A DNA stretch of 64,000 bases from an uncultured Spartobacteria bacterium (GTDB taxonomy: Bacteria > Verrucomicrobiota > Verrucomicrobiia > Chthoniobacterales > Terrimicrobiaceae). The position numbers were made by a program, and so were the translations under genes. The stretch lies in the NCBI GenBank assembly GCA_937960895.1, contig CALCJD010000094.1, positions 38,097 through 102,096 on the forward strand, given 5' to 3'. Shown here piece after piece: positions 44,292 through 54,759 of the stretch. Numbering within the stretch: the stretch's first letter is position 1; every line of letters starts with the position of its first letter. The notes below the pieces were generated by a model. That model was not told where the DNA came from. It was given only the letters and a program-made list of their open reading frames with translations, and did not search any database.

Positions 44292-44771
44292 TCACGCGGT
44301 CGGCTTTTGCGCGAAGGGCAGCGGAAGCCGGTCCCGCCGGATTTTCCGGACGGTGATGCCGACAAGGTCGGCGAGGGTGTGCCGGTCCATGATTTCGGCC
44401 ACGGCATTATGGACATCCATCATGAGCATGCGCAGACCGCAGTGATCCTCGTCCGGACAGGTGCAGCGTTCGTAGGCGCTGCGGCTCACGCAGCCGATGG
44501 GAGCCAGGGTGCCGTCGATCAGGCGCACGACGGCGCCGAGGACGATGGTTTCCGGCGGGCGGGCGAGGAAATATCCGCCGTATTTGCCGCGCCGCGCGTC
44601 CACGTACCCCGCCTCCCGCAACTGGGCCAGAATCTGCTCGAGGAACGGTTCCGGAATGTTCTCCTTCTCCACGATCTCGCGGGCCTGAAGAAGCTCCCGC
44701 CCGGCTTCCCGGGCAAGGCCAAGATCAATGAGGGCGCGCAGGGCGTATTCGCCGCGCTTGGAGAGTTTCAT
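44292..44771 (-). CDS. Rrf2-family transcriptional regulator, probable Fe-S type
   Basis: A 159-residue Rrf2 regulator: winged-helix start MKLSKRGEYALRALIDLGL, recognition region FLEQILAQLREAGYVDARRGKYGGYFLAR, and Cys94, Cys103, Cys105 and Cys111 in the loop GCVSRSAYERCTC and DHCG. IscR, NsrR and RirA use three cysteines in this loop to hold a Fe-S cluster; four here make a cluster plausible, with iron, NO or sulfur sensing open. The 48-residue C-terminal tail (LADLVGITVRKIRR) extends past the family core. It lies directly upstream of the M14-like gene on the same strand, with the palindrome between them, suggesting control of that gene. Confidence 0.9.
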   Translation of the reverse strand: MKLSKRGEYALRALIDLGLAREAGRELLQAREIVEKENIPEPFLEQILAQLREAGYVDARRGKYGGYFLARPPETIVLGAVVRLIDGTLAPIGCVSRSAYERCTCPDEDHCGLRMLMMDVHNAVAEIMDRHTLADLVGITVRKIRRDRLPLPFAQKPTA

Positions 44772-44836
44772 GGGAACAGCCTCAGACTAACCCGCCCCGC
44801 CCCGGGCGGGAAGGGGAAACGGGCGTCCGCCGCCTT

Positions 44837-45151
44837 TCAGGGCAGAAACGAGCAGATATACTGGCAGGGCGCGCCGCTCACCGTGATGGTGAAACCGGAT
44901 TTGGCGGGCACGCGGAAGCTGCCGTTGGTCTCATGACGGGTGGAGGCGGTCTGTCCGTCGAGCACGACCTCGCAGGTGCCATCGGTGATTTCCATCAATT
45001 CCGCGGCGTCGGTGTTGAAATGATACGATCCCGGGAAAATGACCCCCAGGGTTTTCTTCGAGCCGTCGGCCAGCAGGATGGTGTGGGACACGACCTTGCC
45101 GTCGAAATAGATGTTGGCCTTGGCGACTGCGGTGACATGCGTGAATTCCAT
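44837..45151 (-). CDS. ppnP: pyrimidine/purine nucleoside phosphorylase (DUF1255)
   Basis: A 104-residue PpnP, a small cupin-like phosphorylase that splits nucleosides with phosphate to a base and ribose-1-phosphate. It shows ANIYFDGKVVSHTI, LGVIFPGSYHFNTDAAELMEI and the SFRVPAKSGFTI end, close to the E. coli protein YaiE in length and order. GGAGGG touches the ATG, an unusually short spacing for a ribosome-binding site. It is a single gene, downstream of Rrf2 on the chromosome but read leftward with its own spacing. Its nucleoside-salvage role agrees with guaB and purA a few kilobases away, though no operon connects them. Confidence 0.92.
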   Translation of the reverse strand: MEFTHVTAVAKANIYFDGKVVSHTILLADGSKKTLGVIFPGSYHFNTDAAELMEITDGTCEVVLDGQTASTRHETNGSFRVPAKSGFTITVSGAPCQYICSFLP

Positions 45152-45246
45152 CCCTCCGGAATCGGGTCTGATCGTTCGTCTGGCAAGGAGAATTGGAGCG
45201 GCGCCGCCTGCCGGAGGGCCTCCGCGCCCCGGTAGCCGCCCGGAGG

Positions 45247-45627
45247 TTAATTGTGCAGCCGGTGACAGATCTCGAGACGGTTGCCGAAGGGATCCTCGAA
45301 GAAGATGGCGTAATAATAACCCTCCTCCTCGAAGCAGGGCCCCTCGATGTTTTTTGCGCCGATTTCGCGGAGGAAGGGCGGGAAGGCGTCCACGGAGGCG
45401 TTGGAATCGGCGCGGAAGGCGATGCGGTTTTCGTTGGGACGGAAATCGCGCGATTCGATGAAGCCGAAAAACTCCGTCGGCCCCTCGCCGGGGGCATGGT
45501 AGCTGACCCAGCCGGGAATTTTTTGTTCCACCGTGAAGCCGAGCCGCGGGAGAAGCCTGTCGTAAAATTTCCGCGCGGCGGCCAGGTCCGGCACGCGCAG
45601 GTCGATGTGATCAAAGATCCGGGACAT
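45247..45627 (-). CDS. VOC (glyoxalase/bleomycin-resistance fold) family protein
   Basis: A 126-residue vicinal-oxygen-chelate protein with two beta-alpha-beta-beta-beta units: FDHIDLRVPDLAAARKFYD at the start and YYAIFFEDPFGNRLEICH at the end; the His near the start and Glu near the end are metal ligands in the fold. Possible roles include a dioxygenase-like, glyoxalase or resistance function; the substrate is not visible. ATG 45627 gives the exact family start, and a longer frame upstream is unlikely. It is divergent from guaB across about 135 bases. Confidence 0.85.
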   Translation of the reverse strand: MSRIFDHIDLRVPDLAAARKFYDRLLPRLGFTVEQKIPGWVSYHAPGEGPTEFFGFIESRDFRPNENRIAFRADSNASVDAFPPFLREIGAKNIEGPCFEEEGYYYAIFFEDPFGNRLEICHRLHN

Positions 45628-45763
45628 GAGGAAAAAAACGCCGGTTCCGCGGACCGCGCAAGGGGAGGGGCGCGGTCCCCCCCCCCGGAGGCGGGAAAAT
45701 CTTTGGTCATTCCTCCTGCAAAATCTGCTTGAGCTCCCGGCAATTCTTCGGTGAAGGTTGCCC

Positions 45764-47326
45764 ATGGAAGACCTCTCCGCCTTTTTCACGGACGCCGATA
45801 CCTTCTTCCCCCGCAATCTGCCGGTCGGCCTCACGTTTGACGACATTTCGCTGGCCACGCAGTATTCCGACATCCTGCCGCGGGACGCCAATCTCGCGAC
45901 GTCGCTCTCGCCGACGCTGCATTTGCAGATTCCGATCCTTTCGGCCGACATGGACACCGTCACCGAGTCCAAGATGGCCATCCGCATGGCGCTCAACGGC
46001 GGACTCGGACTCATCCACTACAACATGAGCGACGAGGCGCAGGTGAAGGAGGTCGCCCGCGTCAAGAATCACATCCACGGCTTCATCCGCGAGCCGATCA
46101 AGGTGATGGCCGACCAGAAAATCGGCGACGTTCTGGACCGCATCGCGCGGAAAAATTTCGGCTTCAGCACCTTCCCCGTCGTCGACGAAGAAAACCACCT
46201 CGTGGGCCTGCTTTCCAGCAGCTGCGTGAAGGAACGCTACCGCGAGCGCCTGGTGCGCGAGGCGATGACGCCCCGCGAGGCGGTTTACACCCTGCCCGAG
46301 AGCGCCATCAGCCGGAACCCCATCGAAACGGCTGACAAATTTTTCACCGAGCACATCGGCATCAGCAAGCTGCTCATTGTGGACGACCAGGACCGCCTCT
46401 GCGGACTTTTCACCCTCAGCGACATCGAGCGGATCGAGGAGGAGGCGACGCGCATTGTGAAACCGGCGCGTGACACGCGGTTCCGTCTCGTCTGCGGCGC
46501 CGCCGTGGCCTCACACCGCAAACCCGACGGCTCGCTGGACGCCGACCGCATTGTCAACCACGTGGGCCGGCTGGTCGACGAGGGGGTCGATGCCGTGGCG
46601 GTTTCCACGGCGCATGGGTTTTCGCGCGGGGTGGGGGACAGCGTCCGCTTGTTGCGTGAGCAGTTCAAGGACCTGACCCTCATCGCGGGCAATGTCACCA
46701 GCGCCGAAGGGGTGGAGTTCCTGGCCAAGGCCGGAGCCAATTGCATCAAGGTCGGCCAAGGTCCGGGCTCGATCTGCACGACGCGCATCGTCGCCGGGGT
46801 GGGCATTCCCCAGATGACCGCCCTCTATGTCGCCTCCCGGGCGGCGGCGAAGTTCGGTGTCACCGTTCTCGCCGACGGCGGCATCACCAAGTCCGGCGAC
46901 ATGGTGAAGGCGCTCACCCTCGCGGACGGCCTGATCTGCGGCGGACTCCTCGCCGGCTGCGACGAGGCACCGGGCCGCATCATGGAAATCAACGGCAAGC
47001 TCTACAAACAATACCGGGGCATGGGCAGCCGCGAGGCCATGAAGGAGGGATCGGCGGCGCGTTACGGTCACGACAAGAAGGACGCCGTGTCCAAGGCCGC
47101 CCCAGAAGGTATCGAAGCCCTCAAGGAATCGGTGGGGCCGCTGGATGTCGTGCTGCGCGAACTGATCGGCGGCATCCAGTCCGGCATGGGCTATCTGGGC
47201 GCCAAGGATCTGGCGGCGCTGAAGAAAAATGCGCGCTACATCCGGGTGAGCCCGGCCGGCCAGAAGGAGGCGGCTTCGCACGATGTCATCACCGTGAAGG
47301 CTTCGGCCAAGTCGGAAGGCGAGTAG
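45764..47326 (+). CDS. guaB: inosine-5'-monophosphate dehydrogenase
   Basis: A 520-residue cytosolic enzyme that oxidises IMP to XMP with NAD+, the committed step to GTP. The catalytic Cys sits in GPGSICTTRIVAGVG, the flap-like loop MGSREAMKEGSAARYG follows, and two CBS modules (about residues 100-220, with FPVVDEENHLVGLLSS and LLIVDDQDRLCGLF) interrupt the barrel and usually sense ATP/GTP. ATG 45764 has GAAGG upstream. The protein is slightly longer than the usual ~490. The next gene on the strand is the PurA-like gene, placing the two branches from IMP together. Confidence 0.95.
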   Translation: MEDLSAFFTDADTFFPRNLPVGLTFDDISLATQYSDILPRDANLATSLSPTLHLQIPILSADMDTVTESKMAIRMALNGGLGLIHYNMSDEAQVKEVARVKNHIHGFIREPIKVMADQKIGDVLDRIARKNFGFSTFPVVDEENHLVGLLSSSCVKERYRERLVREAMTPREAVYTLPESAISRNPIETADKFFTEHIGISKLLIVDDQDRLCGLFTLSDIERIEEEATRIVKPARDTRFRLVCGAAVASHRKPDGSLDADRIVNHVGRLVDEGVDAVAVSTAHGFSRGVGDSVRLLREQFKDLTLIAGNVTSAEGVEFLAKAGANCIKVGQGPGSICTTRIVAGVGIPQMTALYVASRAAAKFGVTVLADGGITKSGDMVKALTLADGLICGGLLAGCDEAPGRIMEINGKLYKQYRGMGSREAMKEGSAARYGHDKKDAVSKAAPEGIEALKESVGPLDVVLRELIGGIQSGMGYLGAKDLAALKKNARYIRVSPAGQKEAASHDVITVKASAKSEGE

Positions 47327-47354
47327 AGAAACTCCTTTTACCCTTAAACCTGCC

Positions 47355-47414
47355 CTTGCTCCTTCTTCGGCCCGGATTCCGTGAGACGGGAGCAGGTGCA
47401 GAAGCGGGAGCAAG
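47355..47414 (+). other. imperfect long inverted repeat between guaB and purA
   Basis: CTTGCTCCTTCTTC (47355-47368) pairs with GAAGCGGGAGCAAG (47401-47414) at 12 of 14 places, with a 32-base centre that contains another GGGAGCA. It lies 80 bases before the purA start, outside any gene. It could be a structured leader or attenuator, or an intergenic repeat; no riboswitch I know matches. No U-run follows, so not a plain terminator. Confidence 0.3.
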
Positions 47415-47495
47415 TGGGGAAGGGGGGATTCCTGAATACTGGACTCCGCCTTCCGCATCCTTCATGCTCCACAACCCATTCCCATTGCGTTTTTC

Positions 47496-49043
47496 ATGGC
47501 CCTCACTCCTTTTTCCAGCCTCCTGATTGCCGACACCGGAATTTCCACCGGGGACGAAGGCAAGGGACGCCTCATTCTTGAAATCATCGACGAACTGCGC
47601 GAGTCCACCGGGAATCCGGACGCCGTGGCGGCCGTCATGAAGGTCAACGGGGGGTCGAACTCCGGCCACTCCGTCGGCAATGTGAAGCTGAACCTCATTC
47701 CGGGCGGCGTGGTGGACGCCACCCTGCCGCATCTGCTCATCGGCTGCGGCGTGGTGGCCGATCCCCGAAAATTCCTCTGGGAAATCGCCTACGCCGAACA
47801 GCATGGTCACGAAACCCTTCGCCGCCTGCGCATCGATGAACGCACCCTGGTTTCGGACCTGTCCCACCGTCTCCTGGATCTTGCCTGGGAGGATTACCGC
47901 GTGCACATCCTCAGGGAGGAGCCCCGCGGTTCCACCGGACGGGGAATCACGCCGGCCTACACCGACGAGATCACCCAGATGCAGATCACCTATGCCGACT
48001 TCCGGTCGGACAAGGCCGTCTTTGCCCGCAAACTGCGCCACCGCATCGACCGGGCCGTGCGGGTGATCCAATACGTCTGCCAGCTTCGTCCGGAGCGCTG
48101 GACGGAGCTTTTTGCGACGCTCACCCAGGCCGAAACGCGGGCCAACCAGGACACCCTGCAGGCCGGCATTTTCCCGGCGGAGGAGTTTGATTTTTCCCGC
48201 TTTGCCGGACCCGAACCCTTCACGCTCAACGTCGACCTCCTTATCGACACCTATTGGGAGGCCGGACAGAAACTGCTGTCCTGCATCACCGACGTGCGGG
48301 AGATCGTGCTGCAGAACCTCGAGGAAGGGCGCAGCATCATCGGGGAATTCGGTCAGGCCTACTGGCTCGACAAACGCCACGGCTTCCCGCCGAATGTCAC
48401 CGCCTCCCACACCTTCACGCCGGAATTTTTCCAGTCTGCGGGCATTCCCGTGCAGCCCGTACACACCATCGGTTGCTGCAAGGCCTACGACACCAAGGTG
48501 GGTACGCATGTCTTTCTCACCGAACTCACCGACGAACACCCTCTGGGCCGCACCCTGCGGCGCATTGAATTCGGTTCGACCACCGGACGCCAGCGCATGG
48601 TCGGATGGTTTGACGCCGTGGAAAAGGGCGACGCCCTGCGCTACGGCGGATACCAGGACATCGTGCTCAACAAACTCGATGCGCTTTCCTACGGCGGGGA
48701 TTGGACCGGGGGCGAACTCGCCATCTGCGTGGCCTATGAGGCGCCCGATGGCACGCGGGTGCGCCATGTGCCCCGCGACGACGCCTTCCGCCGGACGCTG
48801 AAGCCGGTGTACAAGAAACTTCCCGGCTGGAGCGAAGACCTTTCCGGCATCCGGAAATTCGCCGACCTGCCCGCCGCCGCGCGCCGGTATGTGGCGGAGG
48901 TCATGAAGGCGATCATCGATGTCGCCTACGGCGACAACCGTCCGGCCGTGCTGCCGAACCTCCGCTACATCGGGGTGGGCCCGCTGCGCAGCCAGATCAT
49001 CAAGGATGTTCCGACGACGGAGGAACTGCTGAAGACCCTCTGA
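47496..49043 (+). CDS. purA: adenylosuccinate synthetase, divergent long form
   Basis: A 515-residue PurA-like enzyme (usual length ~430) that would couple IMP and aspartate using GTP. The catalytic Asp and P-loop are kept in TGDEGKGR, although the normal G-x-Q-W before it is absent; the catalytic His is in GGSNSGHS, and GSTGRGITPAYTDEI, GFPPNVTASHTFTPEF, GCCKAYDTKVG and EFGSTTGRQRMVGWFD match family blocks in order. About 85 extra residues lie mainly between residues 130 and 300. It follows guaB after 170 bases. Because the Asp and the GTP-site order are kept, it is not like the phage PurZ type. It may be the organism's only PurA or a paralogue. Confidence 0.82.
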   Translation: MALTPFSSLLIADTGISTGDEGKGRLILEIIDELRESTGNPDAVAAVMKVNGGSNSGHSVGNVKLNLIPGGVVDATLPHLLIGCGVVADPRKFLWEIAYAEQHGHETLRRLRIDERTLVSDLSHRLLDLAWEDYRVHILREEPRGSTGRGITPAYTDEITQMQITYADFRSDKAVFARKLRHRIDRAVRVIQYVCQLRPERWTELFATLTQAETRANQDTLQAGIFPAEEFDFSRFAGPEPFTLNVDLLIDTYWEAGQKLLSCITDVREIVLQNLEEGRSIIGEFGQAYWLDKRHGFPPNVTASHTFTPEFFQSAGIPVQPVHTIGCCKAYDTKVGTHVFLTELTDEHPLGRTLRRIEFGSTTGRQRMVGWFDAVEKGDALRYGGYQDIVLNKLDALSYGGDWTGGELAICVAYEAPDGTRVRHVPRDDAFRRTLKPVYKKLPGWSEDLSGIRKFADLPAAARRYVAEVMKAIIDVAYGDNRPAVLPNLRYIGVGPLRSQIIKDVPTTEELLKTL

Positions 49044-49125
49044 CGCCTCCCGCGGCCCTGGCGGAGCCGGGGATCGCCCGGAAACCTCCTCCGGCCGATC
49101 CGGTTTTCCGTCGGGCCGCAGTTTC

Positions 49126-50964
<1,839 letters not shown>

Positions 50965-50992
50965 CGCAGCCTGGGTGCTTCGAGAATAGCCC

Positions 50993-52801
50993 TTAAGCTT
51001 CGTTCACGCGGGTTTGGAGGTCAAGGATTTGTTTGCTGGCCTCGGCGATGAGGGTTTGCAGGCGCACGCGTTCGGCCCCGTCGAGGCCCGGTTGACGGAG
51101 TTGCGCGGTGGCGGCGTCGCGACGTGCACGGTAGTGCGTGGCGGCGAGGCCCAACCAGAGGTTTTGGGCAAGGACGAGACCGTTTTCCGGCGGCCGGTCG
51201 AGGTCGATGGACGCCAGGGTCAGTTCCTCGGCGGGGCTGAGTCCGGCCGCAAACGCGGCCCGGGCGCCGGGTTCCTCAAGGGCCAGCGGGGAGGCGAGAA
51301 TGCGCGCCAGAAAGGCACCTCCTTCGCCGAGGTCCTCCGCCCGCGGGGATTCCTGGGCGGCCAGCCAGGTGCGGGCCTGGGAATTCAACAGGGCGAGGCG
51401 GCAAAGCTGACGCACCCCCTCGGAAAGGGGCAGGGGAAGAATCTGCGGACGGTGTTCTTCGGATTCCGGGGTGGAGACCGGCGTGGCCTTAATGTGCTGC
51501 GCAAAGGCCGACTCCGGGATGGCCAGACGGGCGCAGATTTTCTTGCAGGTCGCGTCGAAAAGTACGCGGTCCTTGAGGTGGGCCACGTAGGGACCCAGGC
51601 GGCGTGCGGCGGCGGCCTTTCCCGTGGGGTCGTCCAGCGTGCCGCGTTCGTCGAGGAGGTCCAGGGCGTGGTCGAAGAAGTTTTTCGCCCGGTCCACGAC
51701 GGCCTTGAAGGCCTCGGGTCCCTGGGAGCGGATGAGGGAGTCCGGATCCTCGCCCTGGGGCAGGCGGGCGACACGCACTTCGAGTCCGTGGGACAGCAGC
51801 GCCGGCAGCGAACGGGTGACCGCCTCCTGACCGGCGCGGTCGGAATCGAAGCACAGCACGACCGTTTCCACGAAACGCTTGAGCAGGCGGGCCTGTTCGG
51901 GGGTGAAGGCGGTTCCCTGCGGGGCAATGATGTTTTGCACGCCGGCCTCGAAGGCGCTGATGAGATCCAACTGACCTTCGCAGACGATGGCGGTCTGGGT
52001 TTCGATGAGGGCGCGTTTGGATTTGTCGAGGCCGTAAAGAACGTGGCCCTTGGTGAAAAGCGGGGTCTCCGGCGAGTTGACATACTTCGCCGTCTTGGCG
52101 TCCGGATCCAGCACACGCCCGCTGAAGGCGATCACCTCGCCGTAATCGCTGCGGATGGGAAACATGATCCGCCCGCGAAAACGGGCGTATAGGTCCTCCA
52201 GACGGGGCTTGGCGGTCCCGTTATCCTGACGGGACGAGGCCAATCCGCTGCGGGCGATTTCCTCGACGGAAAACTTTTTCCCGCGCAGGAATTCCAGCAG
52301 CGCATCCCACGAATCGGGCGCATAACCGAGCTGCCAGGCCTTGGCGATGTCGGAGTTGATTCCGCGGGACTTGAGGTAATCGCGGGCCGGTTGGGCGTCC
52401 GGGCTCTTCAGCAGATGATGGTGAAACCATGCGGCGGCTTCAACATGCAGGGCCAGCAGCCGTTTGCGCAGCTCCTGCCGCCGTCCTTCACCAGGATCAC
52501 CCTCTTCCTCGATGATGGGAATGCCTGCCCGCCGCGCCAGCTTGCGCACGGCCTCCACAAAATCGAGGTGTTCATATTCACGGACAAAGCGGATGACGTC
52601 CCCGCCCGCCCCGCAGCCGAAACATTTGTAGGACTGGCGCTGCGGATTGACATGAAACGACGGGGTCTTTTCCCGGTGAAACGGACAGAGCGCCCGATAG
52701 GTCGTGCCGGCCCGGCGCAGGGGAAAATAGTCGCTGATCACCTCGACGATGTCGCTGGCTTCGACGACGCGCTGGATGGTTTCTTCGGCAATGCGGGGCA
52801 C
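50993..52801 (-). CDS. dnaG: DNA primase
   Basis: A 602-residue primase that lays RNA primers for replication. The N-terminal CHC2 zinc site is C39, H42, C60 and C63 (CPFHREKTPSFH and YKCFGCG), the catalytic Toprim domain has IVCEGQLDLISAFEAG and VVLCFDSDRAGQEA, and the C-terminal ~180 residues are the helicase-binding part. The start is GTG 52801, giving MPRIAEETIQRVVEASDIVE, the usual family N-terminus; the open frame upstream lacks family features. GGAG lies two bases before it. It precedes rpoD in the same direction, the remnant of the macromolecular synthesis operon. Confidence 0.94.
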   Translation of the reverse strand: MPRIAEETIQRVVEASDIVEVISDYFPLRRAGTTYRALCPFHREKTPSFHVNPQRQSYKCFGCGAGGDVIRFVREYEHLDFVEAVRKLARRAGIPIIEEEGDPGEGRRQELRKRLLALHVEAAAWFHHHLLKSPDAQPARDYLKSRGINSDIAKAWQLGYAPDSWDALLEFLRGKKFSVEEIARSGLASSRQDNGTAKPRLEDLYARFRGRIMFPIRSDYGEVIAFSGRVLDPDAKTAKYVNSPETPLFTKGHVLYGLDKSKRALIETQTAIVCEGQLDLISAFEAGVQNIIAPQGTAFTPEQARLLKRFVETVVLCFDSDRAGQEAVTRSLPALLSHGLEVRVARLPQGEDPDSLIRSQGPEAFKAVVDRAKNFFDHALDLLDERGTLDDPTGKAAAARRLGPYVAHLKDRVLFDATCKKICARLAIPESAFAQHIKATPVSTPESEEHRPQILPLPLSEGVRQLCRLALLNSQARTWLAAQESPRAEDLGEGGAFLARILASPLALEEPGARAAFAAGLSPAEELTLASIDLDRPPENGLVLAQNLWLGLAATHYRARRDAATAQLRQPGLDGAERVRLQTLIAEASKQILDLQTRVNEA

Positions 52802-53008
52802 GGCTCCGGAAATTACCCTGCCCGCGCCGCGGACGCTAGGGAGATTGTCAATCCTCGGAAATCGGGCGGGGATCCCGCTCCCGCCGGCGGGGGAGAGTGT
52901 GCGGGCCCCGCCCTGCGAAGATGTCGAAAGCCGACGGTCAAAGGAGCGTTTTTTTGGCGGTTTTGGGTCGACGTCCGGATTTCGGCAGGGGGAGTTTCCC
53001 TGCCTCGG

Positions 53009-53215
53009 AACATCGGCACGGCGCGGGACAACGGATCCGGACCGACCTTTGGCTACGAAACCAGCGCCCCGGCGCGGGACAGCGTGTTTGCCGGAGCGGG
53101 TCTCAACGCCCAGTTCGGCGAACGGTGGAACGCGTTCTTCTACTGGAACGTGGACTTCGGCCGTCAGGACTACTTCGGCAACTCGATCAGCGGCGGCCTG
53201 AACTGGAAGTTCTGA
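53009..53215 (+). pseudogene. remnant of an autotransporter outer-membrane beta-barrel
   Basis: The last ~68 codons of a frame read like the end of an autotransporter barrel: GTARDNGSGPTFGYETSA, the strand SVFAGAGLNAQFGERWNAFF, YWNVDFGRQDYFGN and a final SISGGLNWKF ending in an aromatic residue. The frame has no start of its own and no passenger; upstream it merges with the antisense of dnaG and non-coding bases. I read it as the surviving 3' end of a large lost gene. Such barrels in Verrucomicrobiota often end in G-G-L-N-W-K-F. Alternatively a short gene could start near 52913, but the preceding residues are not barrel-like. Confidence 0.6.
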
Positions 53216-53233
53216 CCGCGGTGACGGAGAAGC

Positions 53234-53260
53234 CCGCAGGGGATTCCGCATCCCCTGCGG
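53234..53260. terminator. strong hairpin between the barrel remnant and pyk
   Basis: CCGCAGGGGAT and ATCCCCTGCGG form a perfect 11-bp stem with a five-base loop, in the gap where the barrel remnant and pyk converge. There is no proper U-run on either strand, so it may work with Rho or be the relic of the lost gene's terminator. Confidence 0.5.
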
Positions 53261-53284
53261 AAAGAACGGCCTTCGAGAGCGGGC

Positions 53285-54688
53285 TTACAAAACCCGCCTG
53301 AGCTGGATGGAATCGAACTTTTCGCCGCCCGCCACGGTGTCGGTGAGAACGACCAACTGATCGCCGACCGAAATGAGGCCGCGTTGCAGAAGGAGTTTTT
53401 CCGCCGAGGCGACGGTGTGCTCCGGATTGAGGTCGAAGGGCATGACGATGGGCAGCGTGGCACGGTTGAGGGTGAGCCGGCGCGCGACCTCCTCGGTCGG
53501 CGTGAAGGCGAAAATCGGCGCCTCGTTGGGCCGCAACTGACTGGCATGGTCGGCCATGAAACCGCGCTTGGTGAAGACCACGATTTTGCTGCCCGGAAGG
53601 GAGTTGGCCAGAGTCACGGCGGATTTCACCGTCTTGTGGCGCGGACTGTGCAAATCGGCCAGTTCGGCAAAATTGGCGCCGCCGCTGCGTTCGATGCGTC
53701 GGGCGACCCGGTCGAGAACCCGTACGCACTCGACGGGGTATTTGCCGACGGTGGTCTCACCGCTCAGCATGATGGCGTCCGCCTGCTCGAAGCACGCGTT
53801 GGCCACGTCGGTGATTTCCGCGCGGGTGGGGATCGGATTTTCGATCATGGACTCCAGCATGTGGGTCGCCACGATGACCTGGCGGCCGGCGCGGATGCAT
53901 TTTTTGACGATGCGGCGCTGAATGATCGGCAGTTCCTCCATCGGACATTCGATGCCAAGGTCGCCGCGGGCCACCATGACCAGATCGGCCTTGTGGATGA
54001 TGTCCTCAATCACACTCACCGCGTGCTGATCCTCGATCTTGGCGATGGTGCGGGCGGTGCTGCCAAGTTCGCCAAGCACCCTCTTGAGGGCCTCGATGTC
54101 GGCGGCCTCGCGGCAGAAGCTCAGCGCCACATAGTCCACGCCCACCGACACGCCCAGTTCAATGTCGGCAAGGTCCTTCTGGGTGAGCGGAGGCAGGTTC
54201 ACCTTGACGCCCGGCAGATTGATGTGACGGCGGGAACCGAGCACGCCGGGGGTGAGGACCTCGCAGCGGATGCGGTGATGGTCCTTGGAGAGAACCTTCA
54301 TGTGGATGACCCCGTTGTCGACCAGAACGGTGTCGCCGACGGAGATGTCATTGACGAGGCCCTCGTAATTCACATCGACGGAGTGCACATCCTCGCTGGC
54401 CTCGCCCCGGACGGTGAACTCGAAGATTTCCCCCGGCTTGAGGTTGAGCTTGGCGGGCAGATCCCCCGTGCGGATGGCGGGGCCCTGGGTGTCCATGAGA
54501 ATGCCGGTCATCACACCCAGTTCGGCCGAAATGGACCGGACATCCTTGACCACCTGGCGCACCCAGTCATGCGGGGCGTGGCTCATGTTGAGACGGAAGA
54601 CATTGGCTCCCGCCTGAATGAGGGCGCGCAGTTTTTCCGGGGACTCCGTGGCGGGTCCAAGGGTGCAGATGATTTTGGTTTTTCGCAT
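53285..54688 (-). CDS. pyk: pyruvate kinase
   Basis: A 467-residue pyruvate kinase catalysing ADP phosphorylation by phosphoenolpyruvate at the end of glycolysis. It has KIICTLGPATESPEKLRALI at the start, the catalytic metal loop KIEDQHAVSVIEDI, VMVARGDLGIECPMEELP and the allosteric C-domain. ATG 54688 gives the standard N-terminus; the longer open frame upstream is Pro-rich and not family-like. A TATCAT lies four bases before the ATG. The stop is close to the convergent remnant and its hairpin. It is followed upstream on the same strand by the polyamine ABC genes after about 70 bases, probably a separate unit. Confidence 0.95.
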   Translation of the reverse strand: MRKTKIICTLGPATESPEKLRALIQAGANVFRLNMSHAPHDWVRQVVKDVRSISAELGVMTGILMDTQGPAIRTGDLPAKLNLKPGEIFEFTVRGEASEDVHSVDVNYEGLVNDISVGDTVLVDNGVIHMKVLSKDHHRIRCEVLTPGVLGSRRHINLPGVKVNLPPLTQKDLADIELGVSVGVDYVALSFCREAADIEALKRVLGELGSTARTIAKIEDQHAVSVIEDIIHKADLVMVARGDLGIECPMEELPIIQRRIVKKCIRAGRQVIVATHMLESMIENPIPTRAEITDVANACFEQADAIMLSGETTVGKYPVECVRVLDRVARRIERSGGANFAELADLHSPRHKTVKSAVTLANSLPGSKIVVFTKRGFMADHASQLRPNEAPIFAFTPTEEVARRLTLNRATLPIVMPFDLNPEHTVASAEKLLLQRGLISVGDQLVVLTDTVAGGEKFDSIQLRRVL

Positions 54689-54759
54689 GGTGATGATAAA
54701 AGGATCCGACTTCCCGCGGGGGGTCCGCGGAAGGAATGTCCCGAGACTGTGAGCAGGAT

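Noticed and set aside
52391..53215. Full 275-codon forward frame ending in the autotransporter strands
   Set aside because: Only the last ~68 residues look like a barrel; the rest overlaps dnaG antisense. I kept only the remnant.
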